The position numbers and the translations under genes are program-made. From the NCBI GenBank assembly GCA_038065755.1, contig JBBTQJ010000035.1, forward strand, positions 1-15,837: a stretch of DNA of 15,837 nucleotides, read 5' to 3'. The number at the start of each line of letters is the position of its first letter. Position 1 is the first letter of the stretch. Origin of the DNA: JBBTQJ01 sp038065755 (GTDB lineage Bacteria > Patescibacteriota > Minisyncoccia > Minisyncoccales > Staskawiczbacteraceae). Below are positions 5,701 through 12,232 of this stretch, piece after piece. The notes beneath the pieces are model-generated. The model was given only the letters and a program-made list of their open reading frames with translations, was not told where the DNA came from and did no database searches.

Positions 5701-6993
5701 TCAAATTTTTGAAAAACTTTCAAGTTTTTTAAATACTTTCTCATTATATATCGCACCCTTAGTATACTCTTTAAATTGTTCCTTGTCAAATTTTTCTGTT
5801 TTCTGATATTTTTCAGTTTTATTTAACTCCTCCTCAATTTCTTTTTCAGAAACTTCTATTTTTTCTTTTTTTCCTATTTCCTTTAAAATCAAAAAAATTT
5901 TAAGCTTTTTTTCAGCTTCTTTTGAAAAATTTTCTTTAAGACCGTCTTCTGTTTGCTTTGTGGTTGCTAAATATTCTTCAAAACTGATTTTTATATTTTG
6001 GGTAATTTGTTGTTTCAAATTTTCTAATAACCTGTCTTTTTCGTAGTTAATTAAAATTTCAGGAATTTCAAAACTATTTTTTCCCTCTGTTGTTTCGCAT
6101 ATTCTGTCTAAAATTTCTCCTCTTTTCCTTTGTTTTTCCGCTTCGTTTTTTTCTAAAATTATGCCTTTTTTAACACTGTTTTTTAGGGCATCTAAATTTT
6201 CAAATTCACCGATCATTTTAGAAAATTCGTCGTTGATTTCAGGTAATTCTATTTTTTGCACAGAAATCATTTTTACTTTAAAACTAACATCTTTTCCAGC
6301 CAAATCTTTTTTTACAGAATCTCCCGCCTGCGCAGGCAGGGCTGGAAACTTTACCGTAAACTCCTTTTCTTCACCGGCCTTCATTCCTTCTATGTTTTCT
6401 TCAAAGCCCTTTACAAATCCGCCCTGGCCTAAAATAAACTTGTCTGGCACAATCTTGCCTTCGTTTATGTCTTTGCTCTGATATTCAATTTCCACAAAAT
6501 CTTTTTTTTCAGATGGTTCGTTTTTTATGGTAAATTTTGCTCTTGTTTTTTGCAAATAATTTAAACCGTCTTCCACCTCCTGGTCTTTTACAAAAACTTC
6601 TTTTATTTTTATGCGAGAAGATATTTCTTTATAATCTGGCAATTCAATTTCCGGCAAAACAGAAATTTTTGCCTTAAATAAAAACGGATTGCCTTTGGCA
6701 ATTTTCATAATCTGCACTTCGGGTTGTCCTACGGGCTCTAAACTATTTTGGGAAATATAATCATAATAAACATGTTTTACGGCATGGTCTCCAGCTTCCA
6801 TTAACAATGCCTCTTGGCCCAATTTTTCTTCAATTATTTTTAAAGGAACCTGCCCCTGCCTGAATCCGTCAATTTTCATATGTTCTTTAAGGTGTGAAAG
6901 AGCGTGTTCAATATGATTTTCAAATTCCTCCGGCGTCAGTTCAAATTCAACTTCTATTTGCGACTTTGGCAATTTTTTTTGTGTAGTTTTCAT
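5701..6993 (-). CDS. tig: Trigger factor (ribosome-associated chaperone and prolyl isomerase)
   Basis: Trigger factor binds the ribosome exit site and shields nascent chains. The N-terminal domain has the ribosome-binding signature (IDGFRQGQVP, about residues 41-50 from the chosen start). The FKBP-type isomerase domain follows (about 155-245, with LGQGGFVKGFEENIEGMKAGE), then the long helical C-terminal chaperone domain to residue 430. An in-frame ATG 12 bp upstream (7005, adding MLYF) is possible, but the 6993 start gives the canonical MKTTQKKLPKSQ opening. The isomerase domain carries an extra segment, ALPAQAGDSVKK, between FP and DLAGK, encoded by a palindromic DNA element (see 6322-6341). 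First in the run tig-hicB-hicA-clpP; a hairpin lies just upstream. Confidence 0.95.
   Translation of the reverse strand: MKTTQKKLPKSQIEVEFELTPEEFENHIEHALSHLKEHMKIDGFRQGQVPLKIIEEKLGQEALLMEAGDHAVKHVYYDYISQNSLEPVGQPEVQIMKIAKGNPFLFKAKISVLPEIELPDYKEISSRIKIKEVFVKDQEVEDGLNYLQKTRAKFTIKNEPSEKKDFVEIEYQSKDINEGKIVPDKFILGQGGFVKGFEENIEGMKAGEEKEFTVKFPALPAQAGDSVKKDLAGKDVSFKVKMISVQKIELPEINDEFSKMIGEFENLDALKNSVKKGIILEKNEAEKQRKRGEILDRICETTEGKNSFEIPEILINYEKDRLLENLKQQITQNIKISFEEYLATTKQTEDGLKENFSKEAEKKLKIFLILKEIGKKEKIEVSEKEIEEELNKTEKYQKTEKFDKEQFKEYTKGAIYNEKVFKKLESFSKI
6322..6341. repeat. GC-rich palindromic element inserted inside tig
   Basis: The core GCCTGCGCAGGC (6326-6337) is a perfect 12-bp palindrome, extended by two further C-G pairs after one mismatch. 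It is far more GC-rich than the surrounding gene. In the tig frame it encodes ALPAQAG, exactly where normal trigger factors go straight from FP into the DLAGK strand. Palindromic elements of this composition are dispersed in several bacterial groups, including CPR genomes; that this is a member of a dispersed family is inference from one copy. Confidence 0.6.
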
Positions 6994-7007
6994 AAAATAT
7001 AACATAA

Positions 7008-7035
7008 CCCCAGCTTACCTTACGGCTGGCTGGGG
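7008..7035 (-). promoter_or_regulatory. Stem-loop directly upstream of tig
   Basis: Minus strand: CCCCAGC (7035-7029) pairs with GCTGGGG (7014-7008), 14-nt loop, followed by the U-rich TTATGTTATATTTT leading into the tig start. It can act as a terminator for the decayed gene at 7058-7303 or as a leader element of tig; the sequence alone does not decide. Confidence 0.45.
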
Positions 7036-7057
7036 CAATAATAAAAAATTTATAAAA

Positions 7058-7303
7058 TTAATATTCTAGTTTTAATCCAAGCTTTTCGGCAATCTGCTGT
7101 AACCATTTTTCATGACGATCAACTTTCTGGGCCAACATCAACATTTATTGAAAATATTTATCTGCTTTAGCGGCATAAGCATCAACAGATGTTTGAAGTA
7201 TGTTAAAATCTTCCTTCGTCACAAGCTGGCTTATCATTTCTTTTATTTCTTCTTTTGTCGCAAAAACTTCTGTTAATTTTTGTATATCCGCATCATCAAG
7301 CAT
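7058..7303 (-). pseudogene. Small coiled-coil protein gene with an in-frame stop (DAYA-KAD family)
   Basis: Minus strand from ATG 7303: the frame reads MLDDADIQKLTEVFATKEEI, then VTKEDFNILQTSVDAYAAKA and DKYFQ, then TAA (7147-7145), then continues in the same frame as MLMLAQKVDRHEKWLQQIAE and KLGLKLEY to TAA at 7060-7058. The joined 81-residue product matches a small family very common in CPR genomes, which has Glu at the stop position (YFQEMVMLSHKVDRHEKW-type sequence, from memory). A GAA to TAA change is enough to explain it. Function unknown; heptad-like helices suggest a coiled coil. It lies between the Nudix gene and tig. A start at the ATG immediately after the stop could still give a 28-residue C-terminal peptide. 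Confidence 0.65.
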
Positions 7304-7460
7304 ATTAATTTGATTTAATTATGTTTTTATTATATCCCCATAAAAATATCTGTCAAATTTTAAAATATTTTTAAAAAATATTTTAAATGCCAACTCTCAA
7401 AATAAGCGATCGCTCAAATTAGAAGTTATGGTTAATAGGAGTTATAGATTAAATTGATTT
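7304..7460. other. AT-rich gap between the Nudix gene and the decayed small gene
   Basis: No coding sequence seen. It contains an AT-only inverted repeat around 7361-7386 (AAAATATTT...AAATATTTT) and a 10-bp palindrome AGCGATCGCT at 7405-7414. The AT hairpin could end the hppA-Nudix transcript but has no GC core, so I do not call a terminator. Confidence 0.4.
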
Positions 7461-7940
7461 TTATTTTAAGTTTTCCCAGCCGAATTCGCTGTAGAATGTC
7501 TTATTTTTTATACAATCTACTACTTGCCTAATATAAGGGATTATATTGTCTGGTAAATTACTCAAGTCAAACCAAGATAAATCGTCGCATTTATTTGACT
7601 CTTTTATTTCAATATGACCCTGCCATTTTTTAGTGGTAAAAAATACATCTACTCTTTCGTTAATCCCCTCATTTACTCCTTGTGGATAGTCTGCGCGCGA
7701 GTCCCTGCACATTACATGAATAACCCTTAAATCTTTTTGCTTCAAATCAACGCCGATTTCTTCTTTCGTTTCCCTGATTATTGCTTTGGTAAAATTTTCT
7801 CCTTTATCCGCATGGCCGGCAGGCAAACTATATTTGCCATCTTGAAATCCGGTGTTAAACCTTCTTTGTAATAAAATTTTATCATCCCTTATTAAAACTA
7901 AATATGACGCCGGTATGTATTTATTTCTTTCTTTTGCCAT
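7461..7940 (-). CDS. Nudix hydrolase
   Basis: A 159-aa Nudix hydrolase; the family cleaves nucleoside diphosphates linked to another moiety. The Nudix box is complete at residues 42-64: Gly42, Glu48, Arg56-Glu57, Glu60-Glu61 and Gly63, i.e. GX5EX7REUXEEXGU. The N-terminal strand SYLVLIRDDKILLQRR is typical of housekeeping-type Nudix proteins related to MutT. Substrate cannot be read from the sequence. The ATG lies 3 bp after the hppA stop, so the two are almost certainly co-transcribed. Linking the pair through phosphate metabolism (pyrophosphate-releasing Nudix reactions feeding a pyrophosphate-driven pump) is attractive but only inference. Confidence 0.9.
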   Translation of the reverse strand: MAKERNKYIPASYLVLIRDDKILLQRRFNTGFQDGKYSLPAGHADKGENFTKAIIRETKEEIGVDLKQKDLRVIHVMCRDSRADYPQGVNEGINERVDVFFTTKKWQGHIEIKESNKCDDLSWFDLSNLPDNIIPYIRQVVDCIKNKTFYSEFGWENLK

Positions 7941-7943
7941 AAA

Positions 7944-9935
7944 TTACACTAAAAATGAAACTATTAGTAACGCTACAATGTTGAGAACTTTAATCATTGG
8001 GTTAATGGCTGGCCCTGCGGTGTCTTTGTAGGGATCGCCTACTGTGTCGCCTGTTACAGCTGCCTGGTGGGCGAAAGAGCCTTTGCCACCATAAGCGCCA
8101 GATTCAATATATTTTTTGGCGTTGTCCCAGGCCGCTCCGCCGGTTGTCATTGAAATGCCGACAAAAATCCCGGTGACAATACTGCCTATTAACAAACCCC
8201 CAAGAGCTTCTGGCCCTAAAATAAATCCAACTAAAATGGGAGCTAATATTGGAATTAAGGCTGGCAACAACATTTCTTTTATGGCGGCTTTTGTGACAAT
8301 ATCAACGCATTTTCCGTATTCTGGCTTTCCTGTGCCATCCATTAAACCGGCAATTTGCTTAAATTGTCTTCTTACTTCTTCAACAACTTTTCCGGCTGTT
8401 TTGCCAACGGCGCCCATTAGGAAAGAAGCAAACAAATAAGGAAGCAGTCCGCCAATTAAAAGCCCTGCTATTACCCTAGAATTATCCAATGAAAAATCTA
8501 TAACAGTATTTACTCCTGATAAATCAATTACCTGCTGGGAATATGCAGAAAATAAAACCAACGCCGCCAATCCCGCAGAAGCGATTGCATAACCCTTGGT
8601 TACTGATTTTGTTGTGTTGCCAACGGCATCTAAGGCGTCTGTAATTTCTCTTATTTCTTCTGGCATCCCCGACATTTCAGCAATGCCTCCGGCGTTGTCT
8701 GTAATGGGGCCGTAAGCGTCAACGGCAACCACAATGCCCGAAATAGACAACATTGCCATTACGGCCAAGGCTATTCCGTAAATTCCCGCCAGCTGAAAAC
8801 TAATTACCGTCCCTGCCACAATCAATAAAACCGGCAAAGCAGTTGACTGCATGCCCAAAGCTATTCCTGTAATTATGTTTGTGGCGTGTCCGGTTTCCGA
8901 GGCCTTGGCAATAGATTTTACCGGGCCATAACTTTTTGAGGTATAATATTCTGTGATAATAAACATTCCTATAGCAATTATCAATCCGGCCAAACATGAA
9001 AAATAAAGATTATTTACCGGTATTTCCCGGCCCTGCATCATTTTTGAAATCACAGGATAAAAACTTAAAGCAGATAGAATAACGCAGGCAATAATTCCTT
9101 TATACATTGCCCCCATTATGTTTTTTGTTTTCCCCAGTTTTACAAAAAAACTGCCGAGAATTGAAGTTAAAATTGAGATGCTCCCTAAAATTAGAGGCAA
9201 TAAAACAAACTGCGGACTGGCGGGATATAACAATGCCCCCAAAATCATTGTGGCAACTGCTGTTACAGAATAAGTTTCAAAAATATCGGCTGCCATGCCC
9301 GCGCAATCTCCCACATTATCTCCCACCTGATCGGCAATTACCGCCGGATTTCTCGGGTCGTCTTCCGGGATTCCTTTTTCCACCTTGCCAACTAAATCAG
9401 CCCCCACATCGGCGGCTTTTGTATAAATGCCTCCTCCCACTCTGGCAAAAACAGAAATCAAGCTGGCTCCAAATCCCAAAGCAATCAAACCATCTATTCC
9501 GGTTAAAAGATAATATCCAGAAACAGCCAATAGTCCCAAACTCACTACCGCCAAACCTGTAATTAATCCTCCTTTAAAAGAAATATCTAATGCTTTTGCC
9601 AGGCCTTTTTTAGCGGACTCGGCCACCCTTGTGTTTGCTTGGGTAGAAACAATCATCCCTATAAACCCTGAAAGTCCTGACAAAAAAGCTCCCAATAAAA
9701 ATCCAATGGCAATTTTCCATCCCATAAATAAAAGAAAAACAAACAAAACGGCTCCGGCAATGCTTACTGTTTTATACTGCCTTTTTAAATATGAAATAGC
9801 TCCTTCTTGCACAGCCTGCGTGATAGCCACCGCCTTGCCCCCGGCCACGGGCGACTTTCTTATTTTTAAAATAAGAAAAAAAACATAAACTAACGCAAAA
9901 ATCGAAACAATAATCGGAAAATAAATTAAATCCAT
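7944..9935 (-). CDS. hppA: Membrane-bound ion-translocating pyrophosphatase
   Basis: HppA hydrolyses cytosolic pyrophosphate and pumps H+ or Na+ across the membrane. The 663-aa chain has about 15-16 membrane helices and all signature loops: GGGIYTKAADVGADLVGKVE (168-187), EDDPRNPAVIADQVGDNVGD (191-210) and the C-terminal TGDTVGDPYKDTAGPAINPM (628-647). The determinant of potassium dependence reads GNTTKSVTKG with Lys443 and Thr446, where K+-dependent enzymes have Ala; this predicts a K+-independent enzyme, and known members of that group pump H+. First gene of an hppA-Nudix pair. A 120-bp palindromic repeat ends 9 bp before the start codon, so the normal promoter/leader region has been replaced or invaded. 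No Shine-Dalgarno sequence. Confidence 0.97.
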   Translation of the reverse strand: MDLIYFPIIVSIFALVYVFFLILKIRKSPVAGGKAVAITQAVQEGAISYLKRQYKTVSIAGAVLFVFLLFMGWKIAIGFLLGAFLSGLSGFIGMIVSTQANTRVAESAKKGLAKALDISFKGGLITGLAVVSLGLLAVSGYYLLTGIDGLIALGFGASLISVFARVGGGIYTKAADVGADLVGKVEKGIPEDDPRNPAVIADQVGDNVGDCAGMAADIFETYSVTAVATMILGALLYPASPQFVLLPLILGSISILTSILGSFFVKLGKTKNIMGAMYKGIIACVILSALSFYPVISKMMQGREIPVNNLYFSCLAGLIIAIGMFIITEYYTSKSYGPVKSIAKASETGHATNIITGIALGMQSTALPVLLIVAGTVISFQLAGIYGIALAVMAMLSISGIVVAVDAYGPITDNAGGIAEMSGMPEEIREITDALDAVGNTTKSVTKGYAIASAGLAALVLFSAYSQQVIDLSGVNTVIDFSLDNSRVIAGLLIGGLLPYLFASFLMGAVGKTAGKVVEEVRRQFKQIAGLMDGTGKPEYGKCVDIVTKAAIKEMLLPALIPILAPILVGFILGPEALGGLLIGSIVTGIFVGISMTTGGAAWDNAKKYIESGAYGGKGSFAHQAAVTGDTVGDPYKDTAGPAINPMIKVLNIVALLIVSFLV

Positions 9936-9943
9936 ATATTTAT

Positions 9944-10063
9944 GTCATTGCGAGGAGCCAGCAGGCGACGAAGCAATCCCACGCTACTATGCATAGTAGC
10001 GTGATAGTGTCATTCCCGCTAAAGCGGGAGTCCAGAGATTGCCTCGCTGCGGCTCGCAATGAC
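9944..10063. repeat. Nested palindromic repeat element
   Basis: The outer arms GTCATTGCGAG (9944-9954) and CTCGCAATGAC (10053-10063) are perfect inverted repeats. The next segments (GCGACGAAGCAATC at 9965-9978 and GATTGCCTCGCTGC at 10037-10050) also pair well. Inside lie two further palindromes: a perfect 24-bp one at 9980-10003, centred on ATGCAT, and a hairpin CCCGCT-AA-AGCGGG at 10015-10028 within CATTCCCGCTAAAGCGGGAG. Outer and inner motifs both resemble known dispersed repeats of unrelated bacteria (GTCATTGCGAGGAGC...GAAGCAATC and CATTCCCGC..GCGGGA). The whole looks like one element carrying insertions of others. On the minus strand it would be the 5' leader of hppA. Confidence 0.8.
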
Positions 10064-10179
10064 GGTTACTTTTTAATTTTAATTATTTTCTTTTTCTTCG
10101 GGTTCGCGGGATTCTGATTCTGGCATAATATTTATAAAATAATTCTAATTATTTTTATGATATAAAACTGTAAAAAAAC
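10064..10179 (-). other. Spacer with a possible gene stub
   Basis: AT-rich. The only coding-like item is a 15-codon minus-strand frame (ATG 10126 to TAA 10079) reading MPESESREPEEKENN. It resembles the acidic N-terminus of the small protein at 11901-12194 and could be a remnant cut off by the adjacent repeat, or chance. Confidence 0.2.
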
Positions 10180-10207
10180 TTGACAAGGTGTTTTAATTTG
10201 CTATACT
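10180..10207 (+). promoter_or_regulatory. Strong promoter of the structured RNA
   Basis: -35 TTGACA (10180-10185, perfect), 16-bp spacer, -10 TATACT (10202-10207) with an extended -10 TG at 10199-10200. Predicted start near 10214. One of the two best promoters in the window, and it serves no protein gene. Confidence 0.8.
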
Positions 10208-10213
10208 TAATAT

Positions 10214-10416
10214 GCTGATATGACTCGTGCATTACGGGTTAAAGTCAGGTGTTAAACAAAGGGGATTTCTTGTAAAAGAGGTCCTTTTTGTTTAAAATTA
10301 AACCGTGGACCTGGGCCCGTAGTGCATATAGTAGCATTTCAGTATTAACACCTGGCGAAGCGGGTGCAAGTCCCGCCGGGTCCACAACATAAAATCTGCA
10401 GAAATGCGGATTTTTT
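10214..10416 (+). ncRNA. Unassigned structured RNA with a tRNA-like 3' domain
   Basis: About 200 nt between a strong promoter and an intrinsic terminator, with no protein gene. The 3' part (10313-10384) folds almost as a tRNA. Acceptor GGGCCCG/CGGGTCC is followed by T8-A9, D-stem GTGC/GCAT with an 8-nt loop, T-arm GCGGG-TGCAAGT-CCCGC and discriminator A; no CCA is encoded. The anticodon arm is poor: TCAGT/CCTGG has a T-C mismatch next to the loop ATTAACA, which would give anticodon TAA with C37 and no long variable arm, so it is not a normal tRNA-Leu. The 5' leader holds block A (10228-10238), complementary to 10316-10326 (11 bp, one G-U), and block B (10244-10255), complementary to 10345-10356 (12 bp, one G-U). 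A and B occur in the same order as their targets, giving a pseudoknot topology that competes with the tRNA fold. GTGGACCTG (10305-10313) can also pair with CGGGTCCAC (10377-10385), as a further alternative. A hairpin lies at 10255-10292. It is not recognisable as RNase P RNA, SRP RNA or tmRNA. Confidence 0.6.
10391..10416. terminator. Bidirectional terminator between the structured RNA and nusA
   Basis: AAAATCTGCA (10391-10400) pairs with TGCGGATTTT (10405-10414) around a GAAA loop, with six T on the plus strand (10411-10416). It sits between the plus-strand RNA and the convergent nusA, whose stop codon is 3 bp away. Confidence 0.8.
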
Positions 10417-10418
10417 GT

Positions 10419-11702
10419 TTACTCGGATTTTTCTCCGGCAGGAGACTCATCTTCTTCTATTTTTTCAGCCTTTGCCTTTTTAGATTTTTTCCTCGGTTTT
10501 TCTGTTTCTTCTTTTTTTTCTTCCGGCTTTTCTGTCTGCTCCGAGGCGGCAGTTTCGCTGTCGCTTTGCGGAGTTTCGCTTGTCTTAATATCTATTTTCC
10601 AGCCGGTTAAGTTGGCGGCCAGCCGCACATTTCTGCCGTCTTTGCCAATGGCTAAAGAAAGCTGGTCTTCGGGCACATAAACAACCGCTGTGTTTTTTTC
10701 TTCAATTTTAACTTCTATAATTTTGGCGGGAGCTAAAGAATTGGCAATAAATTTTTCAGGAAATTTCTGCCACTCTACAATATCAATTTTTTCTCCGCCC
10801 AGTTCGTTTATTACCGCCATAATTCTCGTTCCTCTCTGGCCAACCATAGAGCCAATTGGGTCAACGCCCTCTTCTTTTGATTCTACGGCCACCTTTGTCC
10901 TAAAACCCGGCTCCCTGGCAATTGCTTTTATTACAACAGAACCAGAAGCAATCTCTGGCACTTCCAGTTCAAAAAGTTTTGATATTAACTTTGGATAAAC
11001 GCGCGAAAGCATCACAACCGACCCCTTTGGAGTGTCTTCTACTTTCAACATATAAATTTTTAATCTTTGGCCCGGCCTGTAAAACTCTCCGGGAATTTGT
11101 TCTTCTCTGTTTAAAATACCCAATGTTTTTCCAATATCAATAAAAACAGTATAGCCCTCTATTCTCTGCACAATCCCAGAAATAATTTCTCCTTCTTTTG
11201 ATTTATACTCTTTGGCAATTGTTTCTTTTTCGGCTTCTCTTATTTTCTGTAAAATAACCTGCTTAGCTGTTTGGGCGGCAATTCTCCCATAGTCCTGTTT
11301 GGATATTAAAGGAATTTCCAATTCTTCGTCTATTTTTATTTTCGGGCTGTCTTTTTTTGCCTCTTCTAACATTATGTGTTTTTCGGGGTTAAAAACAAAC
11401 TTTTTTTGCTCCTCGTCGTCCTTGCTTGGTTCTTCAGAAAATTCCTGTTTTTTTTCCTTTAATACCTCTATTTCTTCTTCGGTATATAACATTGACTCAT
11501 CAACAACCAGCTTTAATTGCCAAAACTTAACATCGCCCGAAACCGGGTTGAATTTTGCTTTTATTTTCTGCCCCTTTTTGCCGTAATCTTTTTTGTAGGC
11601 CGTGGCAATGGCCGCTTCTATTGTTTCTATAATAGTTTCCGGCAAAATGCCTCTTTCCTCCGCTATTTGGGCTAATGCCCTTTGAAATAATTTTATATCC
11701 AT
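10419..11702 (-). CDS. nusA: Transcription termination/antitermination factor NusA
   Basis: NusA binds RNA polymerase and the nascent RNA and modulates pausing and termination. The 427-aa protein has the full core: a polymerase-binding N-terminal domain (about 1-165), an S1 domain (about 168-235, GEIISGIVQRIEGYTVFIDI), KH1 (about 240-312, VGQRGTR at 287-293) and KH2 (about 315-375, IGKDGRN at 352-358). The N-terminal domain carries an acidic, lysine-rich insertion (about 84-118) not found in shorter NusA proteins. The chain ends in a low-complexity Glu/Lys tail (377-427). The usual neighbours rimP and infB are absent; a small acidic protein gene lies upstream. A terminator-like hairpin is placed 9-36 nt before the start codon (see 11711-11738), suggesting attenuation control. 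No Shine-Dalgarno sequence. Confidence 0.96.
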   Translation of the reverse strand: MDIKLFQRALAQIAEERGILPETIIETIEAAIATAYKKDYGKKGQKIKAKFNPVSGDVKFWQLKLVVDESMLYTEEEIEVLKEKKQEFSEEPSKDDEEQKKFVFNPEKHIMLEEAKKDSPKIKIDEELEIPLISKQDYGRIAAQTAKQVILQKIREAEKETIAKEYKSKEGEIISGIVQRIEGYTVFIDIGKTLGILNREEQIPGEFYRPGQRLKIYMLKVEDTPKGSVVMLSRVYPKLISKLFELEVPEIASGSVVIKAIAREPGFRTKVAVESKEEGVDPIGSMVGQRGTRIMAVINELGGEKIDIVEWQKFPEKFIANSLAPAKIIEVKIEEKNTAVVYVPEDQLSLAIGKDGRNVRLAANLTGWKIDIKTSETPQSDSETAASEQTEKPEEKKEETEKPRKKSKKAKAEKIEEDESPAGEKSE

Positions 11703-11710
11703 AATTTTTT

Positions 11711-11738
11711 AAAAAAACAAGTCCGTGGTCAGACGGAC
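11711..11738 (-). promoter_or_regulatory. Intrinsic terminator in the nusA leader (attenuator)
   Basis: Minus strand: GTCCGT (11738-11733) pairs with ACGGAC (11726-11721) around a 6-nt loop, followed by TTG and seven T. The T run ends 8 nt before the nusA ATG, so termination here would silence nusA. Because NusA itself alters termination at hairpins, autogenous control is plausible; this is inference. Confidence 0.6.
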
Positions 11739-11764
11739 ATATCTTCTGTTTCTCTATTGCTTTC

Positions 11765-11793
11765 TTTTTACCAAAATAAAAACATGCTGTCAA
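11765..11793 (-). promoter_or_regulatory. Probable nusA promoter
   Basis: Minus strand: -35 TTGACA (11793-11788, perfect), 17-bp spacer, -10 TAAAAA (11770-11765, moderate). Predicted start near 11758 gives a leader of about 55 nt that contains the 11711-11738 hairpin. Confidence 0.5.
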
Positions 11794-11900
11794 GAATCCC
11801 CTGTTTTTCCCAGGTTTATTCTCATATTTATCCCATAATCTCTGCACAATATTTTATACCCCCTTTCAACAAGATATACACAACCTGTGCTCCCTTTCCT

Positions 11901-12194
11901 TTAAAATAATTCTGCTTTTTTTATGCTATCAATTTTTATATCAAAACCGTAGCCGTTTGCTTCAATTGTTAAAAAGCCTCCTTCAATAGAATATGGTATC
12001 GCAGTATTTATTACAACTCCCTCCGAGTTTTCTTGTGTCAATAAAACTTGCCTGCCCTTTTTAATTGCTTCATTAATAACAGCTAAAACCTCTTCGGGTG
12101 TCTGCTCTTTTTCTTCAATATTTTCTAATTCACTTGTTTCTTCTCGCGGAGTTTTTTCCTCGGATTCCCGCGGACTCATCTCTGGATTTGTCAT
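11901..12194 (-). CDS. Small acidic protein of unknown function, possibly WYL-like fold
   Basis: A 97-aa protein in two parts. Residues 1-33 are a disordered, Glu-rich leader (MTNPEMSPRESEEKTPREET). Residues 34-97 look folded: a helix (EEVLAVINEAIKKGRQVLL) followed by beta strands ending GYGFDIKIDSIKKAEL. The order helix, strands and final strand with IDSI resembles WYL/Sm-like ligand-binding domains, in which AI-x-x-x-x-x-V-x-L begins the domain and a strand ending in an R-I motif closes it; this is a weak, by-eye resemblance. It lies between the AbiEii-type gene (38 bp upstream) and nusA on the same strand. No confident function. Confidence 0.75.
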   Translation of the reverse strand: MTNPEMSPRESEEKTPREETSELENIEEKEQTPEEVLAVINEAIKKGRQVLLTQENSEGVVINTAIPYSIEGGFLTIEANGYGFDIKIDSIKKAELF

Positions 12195-12232
12195 AGTTTT
12201 TAAAAATTAATTGTATTTTTTATTTTATCTCA

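Noticed and set aside
7405..7414. AGCGATCGCT palindrome resembling the cyanobacterial HIP1 octamer
   Set aside because: A single copy in an otherwise non-cyanobacterial window; chance occurrence is sufficient.
9107..9562. 151-codon plus-strand frame opposite hppA
   Set aside because: Antisense shadow of a conserved hppA region; Pro/Leu-rich composition typical of such shadows and no start context.
10313..10384. Idea that the tRNA-like RNA is a UAA suppressor, matching the in-frame TAA codons at 2623 and 7145
   Set aside because: The loop ATTAACA places TAA, not TTA, at anticodon positions; the anticodon stem is mismatched; and TAA is the normal stop of htrA, rny, nusA and others here. Simple pseudogene decay explains both stops.
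10221..10384. Reading the structured RNA as a group I or group II intron-split tRNA
   Set aside because: Only about 90 nt would be left for the intron, too short for either class, and a well-formed acceptor and D-arm lie directly next to the 3' half. A different kind of insertion is not excluded.
10214..10416. Reading the structured RNA as a cobalamin riboswitch, RNase P RNA, SRP RNA or tmRNA
   Set aside because: The GGTGCAAGTCC part recalls cobalamin elements but the B12 box is missing and no gene follows on that strand; hallmark sequences of the other three RNAs are absent.
11527..11847. 106-codon minus-strand frame upstream of and overlapping nusA
   Set aside because: It runs through the nusA promoter and attenuator and more than half of it is a shadow of the nusA frame; no family resemblance.
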